A stretch of DNA of 64,000 nucleotides. Origin: Paenibacillus silvisoli. GTDB lineage: Bacteria; Bacillota; Bacilli; Paenibacillales; Paenibacillaceae. The stretch lies in NCBI RefSeq assembly GCF_030866765.1, contig NZ_CP133017.1, positions 4,926,501-4,990,500 of the forward strand. The letters run 5' to 3'. Made by a program: the position numbers and the translations under genes. Shown in pieces: positions 61,601 to 64,000 of the stretch (the first letter of the stretch is position 1; the number at the start of each line of letters is the position of its first letter). The notes under the pieces are model-generated. The model was not told the DNA's origin. It searched no databases and was given only the letters and a program-made list of their open reading frames with translations.

Positions 61601-64000
61601 AGCGAAGTCACCTTCGTTTCCTGCGGAACTAGCGTGACGCTGGAAGCGTCTCCGTACAGGATGTCGATGCGCTCCGTGAAGCCGCCATCCGTTCCTTTCT
61701 CCCTCGTATACGTCCCCCATGCCTTACCCGTCGAGAAGAAGCATTCGAACCGGTCCAGCTCGAGCGCGGGCTTGAACGAGACGGTACCCTTGACCATGTC
61801 GCACGAAAATCCCGCCAACGCGGCGAATACGCCGTAGCTCGCCATCGATCGGGCATAATGATGCCCGCACTCCACTTCGTTCCACGGATTGCGGCGAACG
61901 CCGTCGTGCCGGTCGCGCACCGCCTTCACGAGCGTTAACCCTTCGTCAACATAGCCCTCGTAGATCAAATGGGTCGCCACCTGATATTCGACGCCCGGCC
62001 ACACTTCGTCGGAGTAAGGGAACGGAAACCTCGTTCTGCCTCCATCCGGCCAGGAGCACATTAACAGGCCGCTCTCCTCGTTCAAGACATACGTACGCTG
62101 CGTGTTATGGTGGTTCTTAAAGGAAGGCATAAAGTTATGCGTAAAAATAGCGCGCACCGCTTGCTTCACATGCGCTTCCGGCAGCACATAGCCGAGTCCG
62201 CACAGATGCGCGAGCGTCTGGCCGAATAATTGATCGGACAAGCAGCCGATCCCATATTGGTAGCGGTATTCATCCACATCGTCCATCTGCTGAATGTAGT
62301 AACTTCCGTTCCACAGCATCTCGTCCATGGCTGCGCTGCCTCGTTGGAAGTAAAGCTCGTAGCCTTCCGCGCTTTGCCCGTCGCCCATCGCGCGCGCCAT
62401 CTCGGCTCCGGCCTTCAACGCCGCATAGAACAAGGAGCTGACCAGCGAATTATGCCCTTTGAACAAAATATCGTAGGTGACGAATTGATCGCTGTCCGCG
62501 ATGCCGTCCCCATCCTGATCCCATGTCCGGATCGAATAGTCCAGCGCCCTCTTAACGGACGGCCACAGCTCACGCAGAAAATCATGATCGCCGCTGAATT
62601 TCCATTCCCGGTAAAACCGCACGATCGTGCCCAGCTGCCCATCCGCCGCGGGAACATGGCCATGCGCGCCCATATTCCAAACCTTGTAGCTGCGGAAGTT
62701 CATTTTGCCGTCTTCCTCGGATTCCAGCGTAAACTCCAGCCGCCGCATGGACCGCTCCAGCTCGGGGAACAAGTAAGCGACCGTTTGCGCGTAGTTCCAT
62801 ACATGCGAGCAGTTCCCTTCGCAGCAGCCGTCATCGTCGAAGCAGCCCTCGAATGCCATCAGCGTGCCGTCTTCCAGACGGAAGCACGTATTGCTGCGCA
62901 GCACCGTAATATTGGCCGATACGGCATCCAGCACATAGCTCGGCAGCGTCGAACTAAAGAAAGACTGATGGTACAACCGCGATTGGCTTTCCAGCCGTTC
63001 TAGCTGCGTCAGCATATATTCCCCGGCGGCCCAGGCATCCGAAAACTTGGTCGCATAGTAGTTTTTGATAGACGGGTACGGTTGACCCTCGGGCGGACAG
63101 CAGCCATAGTCTGGCGTGCACTTACCTCTTACGGCGGTGTCGTACATTCGCTTCGTCCAGCTCTTGACCCGATGAGGGAAATGCCAGCCGATCAGGAATT
63201 GGAAGGTGCGTTCCTCCCCGGCAGGGATCGTCTTATGGACGGCGAGCGAGCCGATATTGCCCGGCTCCGACGTATCCACTTCCTTCTGCGTGTAGGCCGA
63301 TTCGGGCTCCAGCCTGCCGTCGTCGCGGAAGTCGTCCCAGAAATCCTGGAGGCCGTCCCACCAGCCGCCGTTCAGCCAAGCGCGTTTATAGGTCACATCG
63401 GTCTCATCCGTCATTAACGCCATCGTGCCATAGTAGAAGTCGTCTTCCTGCAGCGTTTCCGGCCGGTAAAACAATCCTCTGACCTTCTCCCCGTCCCGAT
63501 ACTCGTTATGCGGGCGATCAGCCGCTTGGTAATAGTCCCAGGTATGCCGGTCATAGCCCTTCAATGAAGCGAAGTTCGCCAACGAGCCGGCAATGGAGAC
63601 GTCCAGCGCGCGGTCCGAGACATTCTTCACCTTATAGCGGATCATGCCTGCCGGAATCCCGGAGTCATCGGCATGGAGCGGGATCAACGGATTAAAGCTT
63701 TCCATCGTCGCTTCGATCGGAAGCTCGTCATCGAACAGCCGAACCTGGACGAAAGGATATTCCCCTTTCAGCTCCGAGCGTTGAAACCGCGGAATGCCGC
63801 CTACTTTATAATCCACGAAGCCGTGCGAGCCGTCGTAAGGCGGAAGAAGCTGCGACTCCAGCACCTTGGATACGGCTGCGGAAGCCGGAACTCCTTCCTC
63901 TTGCACGCGAATCGCGAAGAACGTATTGGGCAAATAGTTTCCTTTGCCGGGCCCGTTAAAAATCTCCCAATCCTTCAATTGTCCCCGCTGCCCTACGGTA
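61597..64000 (-). CDS. GH116-family glycosidase (glucosylceramidase GBA2-like), N-terminus outside
   Basis: 801 codons in view; the frame stays open to the window edge, and the visible start GQRGQLKDWEIFNGPGKGNY is an internal family motif, so the true start lies outside. N-terminal beta domain, then an (alpha/alpha)6 barrel. The EGNCSHVWNYAQTVAYLFPE segment likely holds the nucleophile Glu, and the acid/base Asp lies in the C-terminal barrel (CSWPDGGRTRFPFPYSDE region). GH116 enzymes cleave beta-glucosides, beta-xylosides or N-acetylglucosaminides with retention. No signal peptide is visible. First visible gene of the sugar operon. Confidence 0.9.
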   Translation of the reverse strand, partial: TVGQRGQLKDWEIFNGPGKGNYLPNTFFAIRVQEEGVPASAAVSKVLESQLLPPYDGSHGFVDYKVGGIPRFQRSELKGEYPFVQVRLFDDELPIEATMESFNPLIPLHADDSGIPAGMIRYKVKNVSDRALDVSIAGSLANFASLKGYDRHTWDYYQAADRPHNEYRDGEKVRGLFYRPETLQEDDFYYGTMALMTDETDVTYKRAWLNGGWWDGLQDFWDDFRDDGRLEPESAYTQKEVDTSEPGNIGSLAVHKTIPAGEERTFQFLIGWHFPHRVKSWTKRMYDTAVRGKCTPDYGCCPPEGQPYPSIKNYYATKFSDAWAAGEYMLTQLERLESQSRLYHQSFFSSTLPSYVLDAVSANITVLRSNTCFRLEDGTLMAFEGCFDDDGCCEGNCSHVWNYAQTVAYLFPELERSMRRLEFTLESEEDGKMNFRSYKVWNMGAHGHVPAADGQLGTIVRFYREWKFSGDHDFLRELWPSVKRALDYSIRTWDQDGDGIADSDQFVTYDILFKGHNSLVSSLFYAALKAGAEMARAMGDGQSAEGYELYFQRGSAAMDEMLWNGSYYIQQMDDVDEYRYQYGIGCLSDQLFGQTLAHLCGLGYVLPEAHVKQAVRAIFTHNFMPSFKNHHNTQRTYVLNEESGLLMCSWPDGGRTRFPFPYSDEVWPGVEYQVATHLIYEGYVDEGLTLVKAVRDRHDGVRRNPWNEVECGHHYARSMASYGVFAALAGFSCDMVKGTVSFKPALELDRFECFFSTGKAWGTYTREKGTDGGFTERIDILYGDASSVTLVPQETKVTSL

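Overview
The window (64 kb, about 56-58% GC by eye) comes from a spore-forming Firmicute of the Paenibacillus/Cohnella kind. Signs of this are a gerE-type sporulation regulator, a YhcN/YlaJ-type spore lipoprotein, a surface-layer-anchored modular xylanase, a YesM/YesN-type two-component system beside a sugar ABC importer, AGGAGG-type ribosome binding sites, and catabolite control elements (a cre-like site, CcpN). No rRNA, tRNA, CRISPR or prophage genes were seen.

Layout. 1-1.04 kb: end of a minus-strand operon (partial DinB-like gene, unknown protein, HIT protein). 1.15-5.34 kb: a BmrCD-type heterodimeric multidrug ABC exporter behind a 28-codon leader peptide and two tandem intrinsic terminators, which looks like an attenuator. 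An IS3-family element sits in the loop of its 3' terminator. 7.1-9.8 kb: NUDIX hydrolase, APH-like kinase and two tandem paralogues of unknown function. 10.0-12.7 kb: NMT1/SsuA-type ABC importer. 12.7-15.0 kb: FAD oxidoreductase plus ECF41-type sigma factor, with a matching ECF41-like promoter. 15.1-16.2 kb: a decayed IS4-family element inside a palindrome array. 16.5-25.0 kb: sugar ABC importer, sensor kinase, AraC-type response regulator and a nagZ interrupted by one in-frame stop. 25.3-34.3 kb: aldo/keto reductase, SWIM/SNF2 operon, orphan sensor kinase, TPR protein. 34.5-40.4 kb: glutaminase, TetR/MFS pair with a 20-bp operator palindrome, and glpX-yqfL-ccpN (control of gluconeogenesis). 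40.6-44.9 kb: gerE, a retropepsin-like pair, phytanoyl-CoA-dioxygenase-like enzyme with divergent AraC regulator, spore lipoprotein. 45.0-46.9 kb: a possible structured RNA whose terminator has been hit by an IS1182-family element. 47.0-51.9 kb: a 1631-residue xylanase. 52.0-64.0 kb: a tightly packed minus-strand sugar-catabolism operon (GH116, GH95, three Gfo/Idh/MocA dehydrogenases, mutarotase-like protein, MFS, DUF993 protein, TIM-barrel isomerase).

The most unusual signal is non-coding. Four intergenic arrays (about 6.9-7.1, 15.1/16.2-16.5, 26.35-26.56 and 41.7-41.9 kb) are built of palindromic words repeated every 50-52 bp, close to five helical turns. The word differs between arrays (GGAAC/GTTCC, GGTAAC/GTTACC, TTGCA/TGCAA, CGCTA/TAGCG) while period and, in part, spacer sequence are kept. 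All three IS elements in the window have landed in a palindrome or hairpin, one of them in the centre of an array unit.
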